DNA of 64,000 bases from contig CAJYWD010000045.1 of assembly GCA_913778505.1 (NCBI GenBank), forward strand, positions 1 through 64,000, read 5' to 3'. A model generated the notes under the pieces. It did no database searches. It was not told the origin of the DNA and saw only the letters and a list, made by a program, of their open reading frames with translations. Every line of letters starts with the position of its first letter. Positions within the stretch are counted from its first letter, which is position 1. The stretch is from an uncultured Chryseobacterium sp. GTDB taxonomy: Bacteria > Bacteroidota > Bacteroidia > Flavobacteriales > Weeksellaceae. Below are positions 8,595 to 18,708 of this stretch, piece after piece. The translations under genes were made by a program, and so were the position numbers.

Positions 8595-9677
8595 TTATAA
8601 TATTTTTTCTAATATCTTGATGTAAATATCGATGCCTTCACGGATTTCATCGATGTAAACAAACTCGTCTGCGGTGTGAGAACGGAGACTGTCGCCAACG
8701 CCCAACTTGACCGATGTGCAAGGAATAATCGCCTGGTCGGAAGAGGTCGGCGAGCCGTAAGTTGTCCTGCCCAAGGCCAATCCAGCCTGAACAAACGGAT
8801 GACTGACCTCAATTTTTGAGGAATTGAGACGGAATGACCTCGGCGTGAGTTTCGATTTCATCTGGGACTGGATGATTTCGAAAACTTCCCGGTTCGTGTA
8901 TTCGTCTGTCACACGCACGTCCAAAGTGAAATTACATTTTTCCGGAACTACGTTATGCTGAGTTCCTGCATTGACAACCGACAAAGTCACTTTCACCTCA
9001 CCCAGATAATCCGAAACTTTCGGAAACTTGAAGTCCAAAATATTCTGCAAATCCTGCATACATTTCACAATCGCATTGTCATTGTTCGGATGGGCGGCGT
9101 GAGAAGGTGTTCCCGTCATTTCGCCGTCAATTACCAGCAAACCTTTTTCTGCGATAGCGAGATTCATTTTTGTAGGTTCGCCCACGATGGCTAATTCTAC
9201 ATTCGGAAGTTGCGGAAACAGGGCTTCGATGCCATCTAAACCGGATATTTCTTCCTCGGCTGTGAGAGCGATAATCAAATTATGGGTCAAATCTTCGGCT
9301 TCATAAAAATACAGAAAGGTCTGCGCCATCGCCACCAAAGAGGCGCCGGCATCGTTGCTTCCCAAACCGAATAGTTTTCCGTCTTTCTCCACAGGTATAA
9401 ACGGGTCCAAAGTATAAGCCTTGTTCGGTTTTACCGTGTCGTGATGGGTATTGAGAAGAATTGACGGTTTGGCGGCATCAAAATGTTTGTTGGTAGCCCA
9501 GATGTTGTTTTTGAAACGGTTGGCTTTGATTTGATGCTCATTGAAAAATCCTTCTATGATGAGCGAAACGTTATATTCGTCGCGGCTCATAGACGGCGTT
9601 GCGATGAGTTTTTTCAGTAGTTTTACGGCATTTTCCGTGAGTTCTTCTCTGCTAAAGACAGATTTCAGTTCCTTCAT
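8595..9677 (-). CDS. argE: M20-family deacetylase of the arginine pathway (N-acyl-citrulline hydrolase)
   Basis: A 360-residue zinc peptidase-family (M20) enzyme. Metal-site motifs are present: NTHHDTVKPN, GSNDAGASL, ALTAEEEISG and VGEPT. In clusters with an acyl-ornithine transcarbamylase this enzyme removes the acyl group from N-acyl-citrulline, giving citrulline for ArgG. Because the neighbouring transcarbamylase looks succinyl-specific, the substrate here is probably N-succinylcitrulline. Its start overlaps the argB end by 26 bases, which implies translational coupling and supports this ATG. Confidence 0.88.
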   Translation of the reverse strand: MKELKSVFSREELTENAVKLLKKLIATPSMSRDEYNVSLIIEGFFNEHQIKANRFKNNIWATNKHFDAAKPSILLNTHHDTVKPNKAYTLDPFIPVEKDGKLFGLGSNDAGASLVAMAQTFLYFYEAEDLTHNLIIALTAEEEISGLDGIEALFPQLPNVELAIVGEPTKMNLAIAEKGLLVIDGEMTGTPSHAAHPNNDNAIVKCMQDLQNILDFKFPKVSDYLGEVKVTLSVVNAGTQHNVVPEKCNFTLDVRVTDEYTNREVFEIIQSQMKSKLTPRSFRLNSSKIEVSHPFVQAGLALGRTTYGSPTSSDQAIIPCTSVKLGVGDSLRSHTADEFVYIDEIREGIDIYIKILEKIL

Positions 9678-10443
9678 TTCCTAGTTGTATTTGGTCTGAT
9701 AATTTTTCTTCTTTAATTAAAGCCACTTTCTGAACGCCATTTTCTTTGGCCCGGAAAGCGTTTTCGAGTTTTGGTAAAATTCCTTTATGAAGCTTTCCTT
9801 CGGATTTCAGTTCAGAAAATTCTTGTTTGTTGATGGTTTTCAAATTTGAATTGTCGTCCTCAACATTTTCCAAAACCCCGTTTTTATCGAAGCAGAACAG
9901 TAATTCTGTATCGAAATATTTTGATAAAGCCTGAGCGATAGTTCCGGCAATCGTGTCTGCATTGGTGTTAAACAGATTTCCTTTTTTATCGTGAGTGATG
10001 GCAGAAAACACCGGAACCAAGCCCAGATTTATCATATTGATGATCAATTCGTGATTGATACTTTTTTCATCGATATCGCCAACGAATCCAAAATCAATTT
10101 CCGGATGCTGTCTTTTTTCGGCTTTAATCATATTCCCGTCTGCTCCGGAAAATCCAATGGCATTACAATCGAAACTTTGAAGTTTTGCCACCAGATTCTT
10201 ATTAATTCGTCCGGCATAAACCATTGTTACAACTTTCAGGGTTTTTTTGTTGGTGATTCGTCGCCCATCAATCATCGTTTGGCTGATTTTCAGTTTTGCC
10301 GCTAGTGTTTCTGCTAATTTTCCGCCGCCGTGAACGAGTATTTTCGCACCTTCAATTTCAGAAAACTGCTGAAGGAAAGCTTTCAATGCTTTTTTGTCAT
10401 CGATTAAATTTCCGCCTATTTTTATGATGTGTAGTTTTTGCAT
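9652..10443 (-). CDS. argB: N-acyl-glutamate kinase
   Basis: Phosphorylates N-acetyl- (or here N-succinyl-) glutamate. The 263-residue length and amino-acid-kinase fold fit: the N-terminal IIKIGGNLIDD, the glycine loop LVHGGGKLAETLAAK, and NTNADTIAGTIAQAL for substrate/ATP binding, followed by KLHKGILPKLENAF. It lacks the extra N-terminal helix of arginine-inhibited hexameric kinases, so feedback inhibition by arginine at this step is not suggested by the sequence. Confidence 0.93.
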   Translation of the reverse strand: MQKLHIIKIGGNLIDDKKALKAFLQQFSEIEGAKILVHGGGKLAETLAAKLKISQTMIDGRRITNKKTLKVVTMVYAGRINKNLVAKLQSFDCNAIGFSGADGNMIKAEKRQHPEIDFGFVGDIDEKSINHELIINMINLGLVPVFSAITHDKKGNLFNTNADTIAGTIAQALSKYFDTELLFCFDKNGVLENVEDDNSNLKTINKQEFSELKSEGKLHKGILPKLENAFRAKENGVQKVALIKEEKLSDQIQLGNEGTEICL

Positions 10444-10449
10444 TATTTT

Positions 10450-10599
10450 TAACGCAAAGAGCGCAAAGGTTTTTATTAATTATTGAAAATATTTTAAGGT
10501 TCGCAAAGGCGCTTACGCTCAGCTAAGTTTGAACCACAAAAGGCACAAAAGATTTTTGTATTTCTAATCCAATTATTTCTTTTGTGACTTTTGTGGTTT
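10450..10599. repeat. GCAAAG-family repeat and an inverted pair reaching into the transcarbamylase gene
   Basis: A GCAAAG-family copy (AACGCAAAGAGCGCAAAG at about 10451) is followed by AACCACAAAAGGCACAAAAGA (10532-10551). The latter is inverted, nearly perfectly, at 10578-10599, inside the last codons of the transcarbamylase gene. The stem brackets the stop codon at 10573-10575, so the repeat supplies the C-terminal residues KPQKSQKK. Confidence 0.65.
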
Positions 10600-11550
10600 A
10601 CCTAATTCATCCAAAATTTCACTGAAAACAACTTGTGCAGAGAAGATTCTGTTTTTTGCCTGCTGATAAATGATTGAGTTTTTTCCATCCATTACCTCAT
10701 CACTCAGTTCCAGATTTCTGCGAACCGGCAAACAATGCATCACTTTTGCGTCATTAGTCAATGCTAATTTTTCGTTGGTCAAAATCCAGTTTTCTTCAAC
10801 TTTCGGCATTGCCGCATAATCTTCAAACGAAGACCAGTTTTTCACATAAACGAAATCCGCATCTTTCAACGCTTCATCCTGATTATGAATGACTTTTGTG
10901 TCTTTTGTGAAATTTTTATCCAAATCGTAACCTTCCGGATTGGTAATTACAAAATCAACATCCATCTGCTGCATCCATTCTGTGAACGAGTTACCAACCG
11001 CCTGCGCAATTGGTTTGATGTGTGGCGCCCAAGTCAAAACGACTTTTGGTTTGCGATGTTCTGTGCAGTTTTCTGTAATCGTGATGCAATCCGCCAAACT
11101 TTGCAACGGATGTCGCGTTGCCGATTCCAGAGAAACCACAGGAACTTTGACGTGTTTAAGAAACTGGCTCAGAATACTTTCGTTCACATCATCTTCCTTA
11201 TTTTTCATTCCGGCAAAACATCTTACGGCAATGATATCGCAATATTGATTCAGAACTTCGATGGCGTCTTTGATATGCTCCACCGTATCGCCATTCATTA
11301 CCGTTCCGTCTGCAAATTCCAGATTCCAGGCTTCCTGAGCAGCGTTGAGAATTAAGACATTCAACCCTAAATTCTGAGCGGCGATTTGGGAACTCAATCG
11401 TGTTCTGAGACTGGAATTGAGGAAAACCAAACCAATCGTTTTTCCTTTTCCTTTGGTCGGATTTTCTAACGGATTTTCTTTTATTTTTAAAGCTTTTGCA
11501 ATGGTATTTTGCAAATTGTCTATATCGTAAACCGAAGTGAAATTTTTCAT
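10573..11550 (-). CDS. argF': N-succinyl-/N-acetylornithine carbamoyltransferase, probably succinyl-specific
   Basis: Transfers the carbamoyl group to N-acyl-ornithine. The 325-residue protein has the carbamoyl-phosphate motif SSLRTR (46-51) and HCLPVRRN near residue 275. The segment GTVMNGDTVEHI places Val90 where the Xanthomonas acetylornithine enzyme has Glu92 and the Bacteroides fragilis succinylornithine enzyme has Pro90; published mutants of that Glu to Pro, Ser, Ala or Val became succinyl-specific. That makes this a likely succinylornithine transcarbamylase. It replaces ordinary ornithine carbamoyltransferase, which is absent here. Its last codons derive from a dispersed repeat. Confidence 0.9.
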   Translation of the reverse strand: MKNFTSVYDIDNLQNTIAKALKIKENPLENPTKGKGKTIGLVFLNSSLRTRLSSQIAAQNLGLNVLILNAAQEAWNLEFADGTVMNGDTVEHIKDAIEVLNQYCDIIAVRCFAGMKNKEDDVNESILSQFLKHVKVPVVSLESATRHPLQSLADCITITENCTEHRKPKVVLTWAPHIKPIAQAVGNSFTEWMQQMDVDFVITNPEGYDLDKNFTKDTKVIHNQDEALKDADFVYVKNWSSFEDYAAMPKVEENWILTNEKLALTNDAKVMHCLPVRRNLELSDEVMDGKNSIIYQQAKNRIFSAQVVFSEILDELGKPQKSQKK

Positions 11551-11564
11551 TTCTTAATTGTTTT

Positions 11565-11761
11565 GAACGCAAAGTGCGCAAAATTCATTGTTAATTTTGT
11601 TGAAAACATTTTAAGGTTCGCAAATCAAAGATTCATCTATTCCTTTAAATTCAAAATATTAAATTGAGATAAAGGCGCTTACCCTCAGATAAGCAATTTT
11701 AAAACATCCACTTTGTCATTCCGTAGGAATCTAAACATTGAGGTTCCTACGGAATGACAAA
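11565..11761. repeat. Repeats between argD and the transcarbamylase gene
   Basis: A degraded GCAAAG-family copy (11565-11695, containing GAACGCAAAGTGCGCAAAA and AAAGGCGCTTACCCTCAG) is followed by a GTCATTCCGTAGGAATC palindrome (11712-11761). Nothing else is seen in the gap. Confidence 0.65.
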
Positions 11762-11771
11762 AATTATGTTT

Positions 11772-12941
11772 TTAGTTCTCTGTTAAAACTTGTTGTTTTT
11801 CATCAATTACTTTCAGAGTTTTTTCTAAAGCATTGATGAACAAATCGGACTCTTTTTCCGAAATATTGAGCGCCGGCAAAATCCGCAGAACGTTTTTGTC
11901 ATTGGCATTACCCGTGAAAATAAAATGCTCAAACAGCAATACTTTCCTGACATCTGCACAAGGCTGGTCTAGCTCAATTCCAATCATCAATCCGCGCTTT
12001 TTGATGTTTTTGATGTGAGGAAAATCTTTGATTTTGTCTTCGATGTAAGCTCCGATTTTTTCTGAATTTTCGATTAAATTCTCGTTTTCGATGACTTCCA
12101 AAACCGCTAATCCGGCAACACAAGCCAAATGATTTCCGCCAAATGTGGTTCCCAATAATCCATAACTCGCCTGGAATTTTGGACTAATCAAAACACCACC
12201 GATCGGAAAGCCATTTCCCATTCCTTTGGCAATCGTAATCAAATCCGGTTTGATGTCGAATTCCTGATGTGCAAAGAATTTCCCGGAACGTCCGTAACCG
12301 GACTGAACCTCGTCCAAAATCAAAACGGCATCGTTTTCTTTGCATAATTTTTCAATCGTTAAAATGAAATCTTCCTTTAACAAATTAATTCCTCCAACAC
12401 CTTGGATCCCTTCAACAATCACCGCAGAGATTTCGTTTTGATTTTCAGTGAAAATTTTTGTCAACTCTTCTGAATTATTAAATTCGCATTTGATAAAATT
12501 CTCCGATTCGTTGACAGGAGCGACAATTTTGGGATTGTCTGTTACCGCAACCGCCGCCGAAGTTCTTCCATGAAAGGATTCGGAGAAATAAACGACTTTC
12601 TTTTTACCATTATGAAATGAAGCCAGCTTCAAAGCATTTTCATTCGCTTCAGCTCCGGAATTGCACAGGAACAAAGAATAATCTTCGTAACCTGACAGTT
12701 TCCCTAATTTCTCCGCCAGTTCTTCCTGAATTTTGTTCTCCACAGAATTGGAATAAAAACTGATTTTTTCCAACTGATTTTTTAATTTTTCCACATAATG
12801 CGGATGATTGTGGCCAATGGAAATCACAGCGTGACCGCCGTAAAAGTCAAGATATTTTTGTCCCTTTTCGTCCCAAAGAAACGAGCCTTGAGCTTTAACA
12901 GGATTGATATTGAAAAGTGGATATACGTTGAATAAATTCAT
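11772..12941 (-). CDS. argD: N-acyl-ornithine aminotransferase
   Basis: A class III PLP-dependent aminotransferase of 389 residues. It aminates N-acyl-glutamate semialdehyde to N-acyl-ornithine using glutamate. The cofactor aspartate (LILDEVQSGYGRSG, Asp210), the PLP lysine (ITIAKGMGNGFPIGG, Lys239) and LCNSGAEANENALKLA at 92-107 are all intact. Position between argC and the transcarbamylase fixes the role. The acyl group may be succinyl rather than acetyl, as argued for its neighbour. Confidence 0.93.
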   Translation of the reverse strand: MNLFNVYPLFNINPVKAQGSFLWDEKGQKYLDFYGGHAVISIGHNHPHYVEKLKNQLEKISFYSNSVENKIQEELAEKLGKLSGYEDYSLFLCNSGAEANENALKLASFHNGKKKVVYFSESFHGRTSAAVAVTDNPKIVAPVNESENFIKCEFNNSEELTKIFTENQNEISAVIVEGIQGVGGINLLKEDFILTIEKLCKENDAVLILDEVQSGYGRSGKFFAHQEFDIKPDLITIAKGMGNGFPIGGVLISPKFQASYGLLGTTFGGNHLACVAGLAVLEVIENENLIENSEKIGAYIEDKIKDFPHIKNIKKRGLMIGIELDQPCADVRKVLLFEHFIFTGNANDKNVLRILPALNISEKESDLFINALEKTLKVIDEKQQVLTEN

Positions 12942-13281
12942 AATTTTTATAATTGATAATCGATAAATGATTATTGATTAATTTTTACTTTGAACACAAA
13001 GGTCACAAAGGATTTCCCTACTACTCAATGTTTTTAAGTTCACAAAGCCGCTTCGCTTAGATAAGCTCAAAACATCAATTGATTATCTTTATTTACAAAC
13101 GCTTCGCTCAGCGTGACAATTCTATCCTAAACATTGTCAGTCTGAGGTTCTCGAAGACTCATAATAATTTTTAACATCTATAAATTTTGGCTAAAGCCAA
13201 TTACTATCTATCTTTTGAAAACGGGCTAAAGCCCATTCCTATTGATTTTTTTATTTTCAAACTGCTTTTAAGTCGCAAAGT
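12942..13281. repeat. Repeat-filled gap between argC and argD
   Basis: No gene is visible. It contains a GCAAAG-family copy (12990-13068: GAACACAAAGGTCACAAAG, then TTCACAAAGCCGCTTCGCTTAG) and two small palindromes, TTGGCTAAAGCCAA (13187-13200) and GGGCTAAAGCCC (13223-13234). The stretch 13085-13170 holds other repeat-like fragments (ACGCTTCGCTCAGCGTGAC). Confidence 0.65.
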
Positions 13282-14259
13282 TTAGAATGCTAAAGATTTT
13301 AAATTTAATCCTAAATTTTGTTCCCAGCCATTGGCGATATTCATATTTTGGACAGCTTGTCCGGATGCGCCTTTCAAAAGGTTGTCTATTGCAGAATGGA
13401 CTGCTATTTTATTTCCTTGTTTTTCGATTTGGATAACACAAAAATTGGTATTGACAACCTGTTTCATATCCATCGGTTTTTCTGAAATTTTCACGAAAGG
13501 CGAATCTTTGTAAAAATCTTTAAATATTGAATAGATTTTTTCTAATTCCAAATCACATCCGATAATAGAACTTGTGAAAATCCCTCTGGCAAAATCACCG
13601 CGCCAAGGCAGAAAATTGAGTTCTACCTCTTGATTATTCAGCGAATTGACTTGTTTCAAAATCTCATCCACGTGCTGATGATTTAGCGTTTTGTAGGCTG
13701 AAATATTATCATTACGCCAAGTGAAATGTGTGGTTGGTTGCAAAGATTGCCCTGCTCCGGTGGAACCTGTGATTCCAGTTGTGTAAACATCTTTCAACAA
13801 ATTTTCTTTCGCTAAAGGCAGTAACGCTAACTGAATCGCAGTTGCAAAACATCCAGGATTGGCAATACTTTTAGAACTTTGGATTTTACTAAAATAAATT
13901 TCCGGTAAACCATAGATGAAATTTCTGTTTCTGAAATCGCCTTTTAATCGGAAATCGTTTCCTAAATCGATAATCAAAGTTTCATCTGACACCGGATTTT
14001 CATTCAGCCAATTCTGACTTTCTTTGTGCGGAAGACAAAGGAAAAGAATATCGGTTTCTGAAATTTCATTCGTCAAAACCAAATCGCAAACCGACTCCAA
14101 ATCAGGATATAAATCTGAAATCCTGACACCAGAATTGGAACGGCTGAACAAAAACTTTAATTCAACATTCGGATGAAAAGCCAGCAACCGAACAAGTTCG
14201 CTTCCTGTATAGCCATTGGCTCCGATGATTCCGACTGATTTTTTCATTTTTATTTTCAT
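13282..14259 (-). CDS. argC: N-acyl-gamma-glutamyl-phosphate reductase
   Basis: NADPH-dependent reduction of N-acyl-glutamyl phosphate to the semialdehyde. The 325 residues begin with a Rossmann dinucleotide motif (VGIIGANGYTGSELVRLL) and carry the catalytic cysteine in SIANPGCFATA (Cys137). HxxEI-type segment HQHVDEI supplies the later active-site histidine. Two starts four codons apart are possible (14259 and 14247); the second begins MKKSVGIIG. Confidence 0.94.
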   Translation of the reverse strand: MKIKMKKSVGIIGANGYTGSELVRLLAFHPNVELKFLFSRSNSGVRISDLYPDLESVCDLVLTNEISETDILFLCLPHKESQNWLNENPVSDETLIIDLGNDFRLKGDFRNRNFIYGLPEIYFSKIQSSKSIANPGCFATAIQLALLPLAKENLLKDVYTTGITGSTGAGQSLQPTTHFTWRNDNISAYKTLNHQHVDEILKQVNSLNNQEVELNFLPWRGDFARGIFTSSIIGCDLELEKIYSIFKDFYKDSPFVKISEKPMDMKQVVNTNFCVIQIEKQGNKIAVHSAIDNLLKGASGQAVQNMNIANGWEQNLGLNLKSLAF

Positions 14260-14525
14260 TTTTAACGCAAAGAGCGCAAAGATTTTTTTATTCTAATTGA
14301 AAATATTTTAAGTTCGCAAAGGCGCTTACGCTCAGCAAAAGTTCATTAAACATTGAATCACTCGCAGCCCGGCTTGAGCGGAAATCCTTTTTTGCTTGTA
14401 CTTTAGTTCTATTTAAACTGAAATCGTCTGCAAAAAAGATTGTCTTCGTCACCACTTCGTTAGGTTTGGGAGCCCTTCGACAAGCTCAGGATAAACTACA
14501 GACGGATTAAGCTGCCCCACTAATT
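14260..14525. repeat. Repeats between argG and argC
   Basis: A GCAAAG-family copy (14263-14337) is followed by a GCAGCCCGG element (14364-14518). The latter has a variable interior stem (CTTTTTTGC with GCAAAAAAG) and the conserved end GACGGATTAAGCTGCCCC. No coding signal. Confidence 0.65.
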
Positions 14526-15719
14526 CTAATTCAGTTTATTGACCTGATGATAGATATTGAGCGCGTTGCTGAGGATTTTGGTAAAACCTTTCACATCGTC
14601 TCCGCTCCAGGCGAGATTTTCTTCGCCATAACTTCCAAATTTTGAAGACATTAAGTCATTTTCAGATTCGATTCCGTTCAGAATAAAACGATACGGATGA
14701 AGTGTGATGAATACCTTTCCATTCACGGTTTTCTGAGAATCCTGCAAAAATGATTCGATATTCCGCATCACCGGGTCAAGGAAAAGCGCCTCGTGAAGCC
14801 AGTTTCCGTACCAATCGGACAATTGTGATTTGATTGTCTGCTGGTATTTTGATAAGGTGTGTTTCTCCAGCAAATGATGCGCTTTGATGATAATTAATGC
14901 CGCAGCAGCCTCAAAACCGACACGGCCTTTGATACCGACAATTGTGTCTCCAACGTGAATATCACGACCGATTCCGTAAGGTGAAGCCAATTCTTCAATC
15001 TTCTGAATCGCCAAAACCGTGTGTGAAAATGTTTCACCATTCACAGAAAATAATTCTCCGTTTTTGAATTCGATTTCCAATTGAGAAGGTTCTGTTTTCT
15101 CGATTTGAGAAGGAAATGCTTCTTCCGGAAGGTAATTCTGAGATGTCAAAGTTTCCTTTCCACCAACCGAAGTTCCCCAAAGTCCTTTGTTAATGGAATA
15201 TTTTGCTTTGTCAAAATCCATTTCGTAATTGTGATTTTTCAAAAATTGGATTTCATCTTCACGTGACAAACTCAAATCCCGAATCGGCGTGATGATTTCG
15301 ATTTTCGGACACATCACATTGAACATCAAATCAAAACGAACCTGGTCATTTCCGGCTCCGGTACTTCCGTGCGCAATCGCATCGGCTCCGATTTCCAAAG
15401 CCACTTCCGCAATCGTCTGCGCCTGAATGGTTCTTTCCGCACTCACAGACAAGGGATAGGTATTGTTTTTCAGAACGTTACCAAAAATCAAATACTTGAC
15501 ACAATCGTTATAATATTTCTCCGAAGCATCCACAAACCTGTAAGAAGCCACGCCTAATTTTTCCGCTTTTTCTTTAAGCAAAACCTCATCTTCCTTATCA
15601 AAACCGCCTGTATTAATCGTAACTGCGTGTACTTCGTAACCCAAAGTTTCACTCAGATATTTGGCACAATAGGAAGTATCCAAACCTCCGCTGAATGCCA
15701 AAACTACTTTCTTACTCAT
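14526..15719 (-). CDS. argG: Argininosuccinate synthase
   Basis: ATP-dependent joining of citrulline and aspartate. The 397-residue protein has the family signature at its N-terminus (KVVLAFSGGLDTSYCAKYL, the pyrophosphatase loop SGGLDTS) and the second signature GSTGAGNDQVRFD near residue 117. Its ATG overlaps the end of the upstream GNAT gene by 8 bases, so the two are translationally coupled and GNAT is the first gene of the operon. Confidence 0.96.
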   Translation of the reverse strand: MSKKVVLAFSGGLDTSYCAKYLSETLGYEVHAVTINTGGFDKEDEVLLKEKAEKLGVASYRFVDASEKYYNDCVKYLIFGNVLKNNTYPLSVSAERTIQAQTIAEVALEIGADAIAHGSTGAGNDQVRFDLMFNVMCPKIEIITPIRDLSLSREDEIQFLKNHNYEMDFDKAKYSINKGLWGTSVGGKETLTSQNYLPEEAFPSQIEKTEPSQLEIEFKNGELFSVNGETFSHTVLAIQKIEELASPYGIGRDIHVGDTIVGIKGRVGFEAAAALIIIKAHHLLEKHTLSKYQQTIKSQLSDWYGNWLHEALFLDPVMRNIESFLQDSQKTVNGKVFITLHPYRFILNGIESENDLMSSKFGSYGEENLAWSGDDVKGFTKILSNALNIYHQVNKLN

Positions 15720-16290
15720 TGTTGTTATTTATAGATTCAAAATTTTTCTTTTTCTCTTGGCTCAGATTTTCGGGAACGAAAAGCATTGCTGTGCATAGAC
15801 AATTTTTGCGTTCTTTCATCATCAGAATATCATAATTGACGCAATTTTTGCAACCGTTCCAGAATTGTTCGTCCTGTGTCAGTTCAGAATAAATGACCGG
15901 TTTGTAACCTAAACTGCTGTTGATTTTCATGACCGCCATTCCTGTTGTGAGTCCAAAAATCTTGGCATTCGGATATTTTTCTCGTGACAACTCGAAAATT
16001 CTTTCCTTAATCCGAGTTGCCAAACCTGCATTTCTGAATTGAGGCGAAACAATCAATCCGGAATTGGCAACATATTCCCCATCCGTCCAGGTTTCTATGT
16101 AGCAGAAGCCCGCCCAAGTTCCGTCATCATCTACCGCTATAATAGAATTACCTTCCGAGATTTTTTTTCCCAGATATTCCGAAGACCGTTTTGCGATACC
16201 AGTTCCGCGCTTTCTCGCAGAATCCTCCATTTCGGTTCTGATTTCTTCTACATAAACCAAATGTTTCTCTGAAGAAACTTCTAATTTCAT
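15712..16290 (-). CDS. GNAT acyltransferase leading the arg operon; candidate N-acylglutamate synthase
   Basis: A 192-residue GNAT-fold protein; the acyl-CoA loop lies in SGLIVSPQFRNAGLATRIKERI (78-99, Q/R-x-x-G/A form) with a preceding GFCYIETW strand. It is coupled to argG and no argA or argJ is present in the cluster, so it is the natural candidate for making N-acetyl- or N-succinylglutamate. An unusual C-terminal segment has four cysteines in two pairs (Cys147/150 and Cys164/166: GCKNC and NCLC), suggesting a metal site not standard for GNATs. The assignment of the reaction is inference from position. Confidence 0.75.
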   Translation of the reverse strand: MKLEVSSEKHLVYVEEIRTEMEDSARKRGTGIAKRSSEYLGKKISEGNSIIAVDDDGTWAGFCYIETWTDGEYVANSGLIVSPQFRNAGLATRIKERIFELSREKYPNAKIFGLTTGMAVMKINSSLGYKPVIYSELTQDEQFWNGCKNCVNYDILMMKERKNCLCTAMLFVPENLSQEKKKNFESINNNNE

Positions 16291-16311
16291 TGATATTATC
16301 TAATTAAGCCA

Positions 16312-16344
16312 CAAATTTAAAAATATTTATCTTTACAAACCAAA
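16312..16344 (-). promoter_or_regulatory. arg operon promoter
   Basis: On the minus strand TTTG (16341-16344) and TAAATTTG (16312-16319) match the Bacteroidetes -33 and -7 boxes exactly, 21 bases apart. Transcription would start near 16307 and the GNAT ATG is at 16290, a leader of under 20 bases. Confidence 0.7.
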
Positions 16345-16350
16345 CATTAA

Positions 16351-16394
16351 AGATAATATTATCTGTTAAATTTACATTAACAATAATATTATCT
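16351..16394. promoter_or_regulatory. Paired AT-rich palindromes between arg operon and acs
   Basis: AGATAATATTATCT (16351-16364) is a perfect 14-base palindrome; AATAATATTATCT repeats it at 16382-16394, 31 bases on, and TGATATTATCTAA at 16291-16303 is a third, partial copy at the arg transcription start. The first abuts the arg -33 box. This is the arrangement of a repressor or activator binding cooperatively; ArgR or the nearby Lrp-type protein are candidates, neither shown. Confidence 0.5.
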
Positions 16395-16480
16395 TAATAA
16401 TGAATGGTTTCCAGTTCATATTTGTCTAATTTTTGTAAATTGGCTTGTACATTAATTCTAAATATCAAGTCATCAAGTCT

Positions 16481-18388
<1,908 letters not shown>

Positions 18389-18403
18389 TATTATTAAAAA
18401 AAA

Positions 18404-18432
18404 ACGTTCAGAAATTCTGAACGCTTTTTTTT
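18404..18432 (+). terminator. Intrinsic terminator after acs
   Basis: CGTTCAG AAATT CTGAACG followed by CTTTTTTTT, 16 bases beyond the acs stop. Confidence 0.9.
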
Positions 18433-18491
18433 GCAGAGAAAAGAAAGAAGCTTAATTCTTGTTGTGGTATTTCCGGTGCAAGTCCAATTGA

Positions 18492-18638
18492 TTCATTCTA
18501 AGCCTTCGACCGTCGCACGACATTTGGAACTTGTGGCCTACAGTTGTAGCTGTCAATAACTCCATCATTGAAAATGTCTTTGCGAAATCAGATCCGTACA
18601 AACAGGAAATTTATGCTGTCGCTATCATAGTAACGTGA
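18492..18638 (+). pseudogene. Possible C-terminal gene remnant
   Basis: A 48-codon frame with no start codon or ribosome site ends in TGA at 18636. Its residues (SLRPSHDIWNLWPTVV, then NNSIIENVFAKSDPYKQ) look protein-like and the codon use is coding-like, unlike the repeats around it. I cannot name the parent family. It probably is the tail of a deleted gene, though a chance frame remains possible. Confidence 0.3.
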
Positions 18639-18708
18639 AGAAGTATTTAATTTAACTGCGCATGAACTTGAACCTGATCGTTTTTTTTGAATTTTTTGAA
18701 AAGCTTAA

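Noticed and set aside
6841-14518. CRISPR-like array made of the recurring GCAAAG/GCGCAAAG motifs
   Set aside because: Spacing is irregular, copies are diverged and lie one per intergenic gap; they behave as dispersed repeats, not an array.
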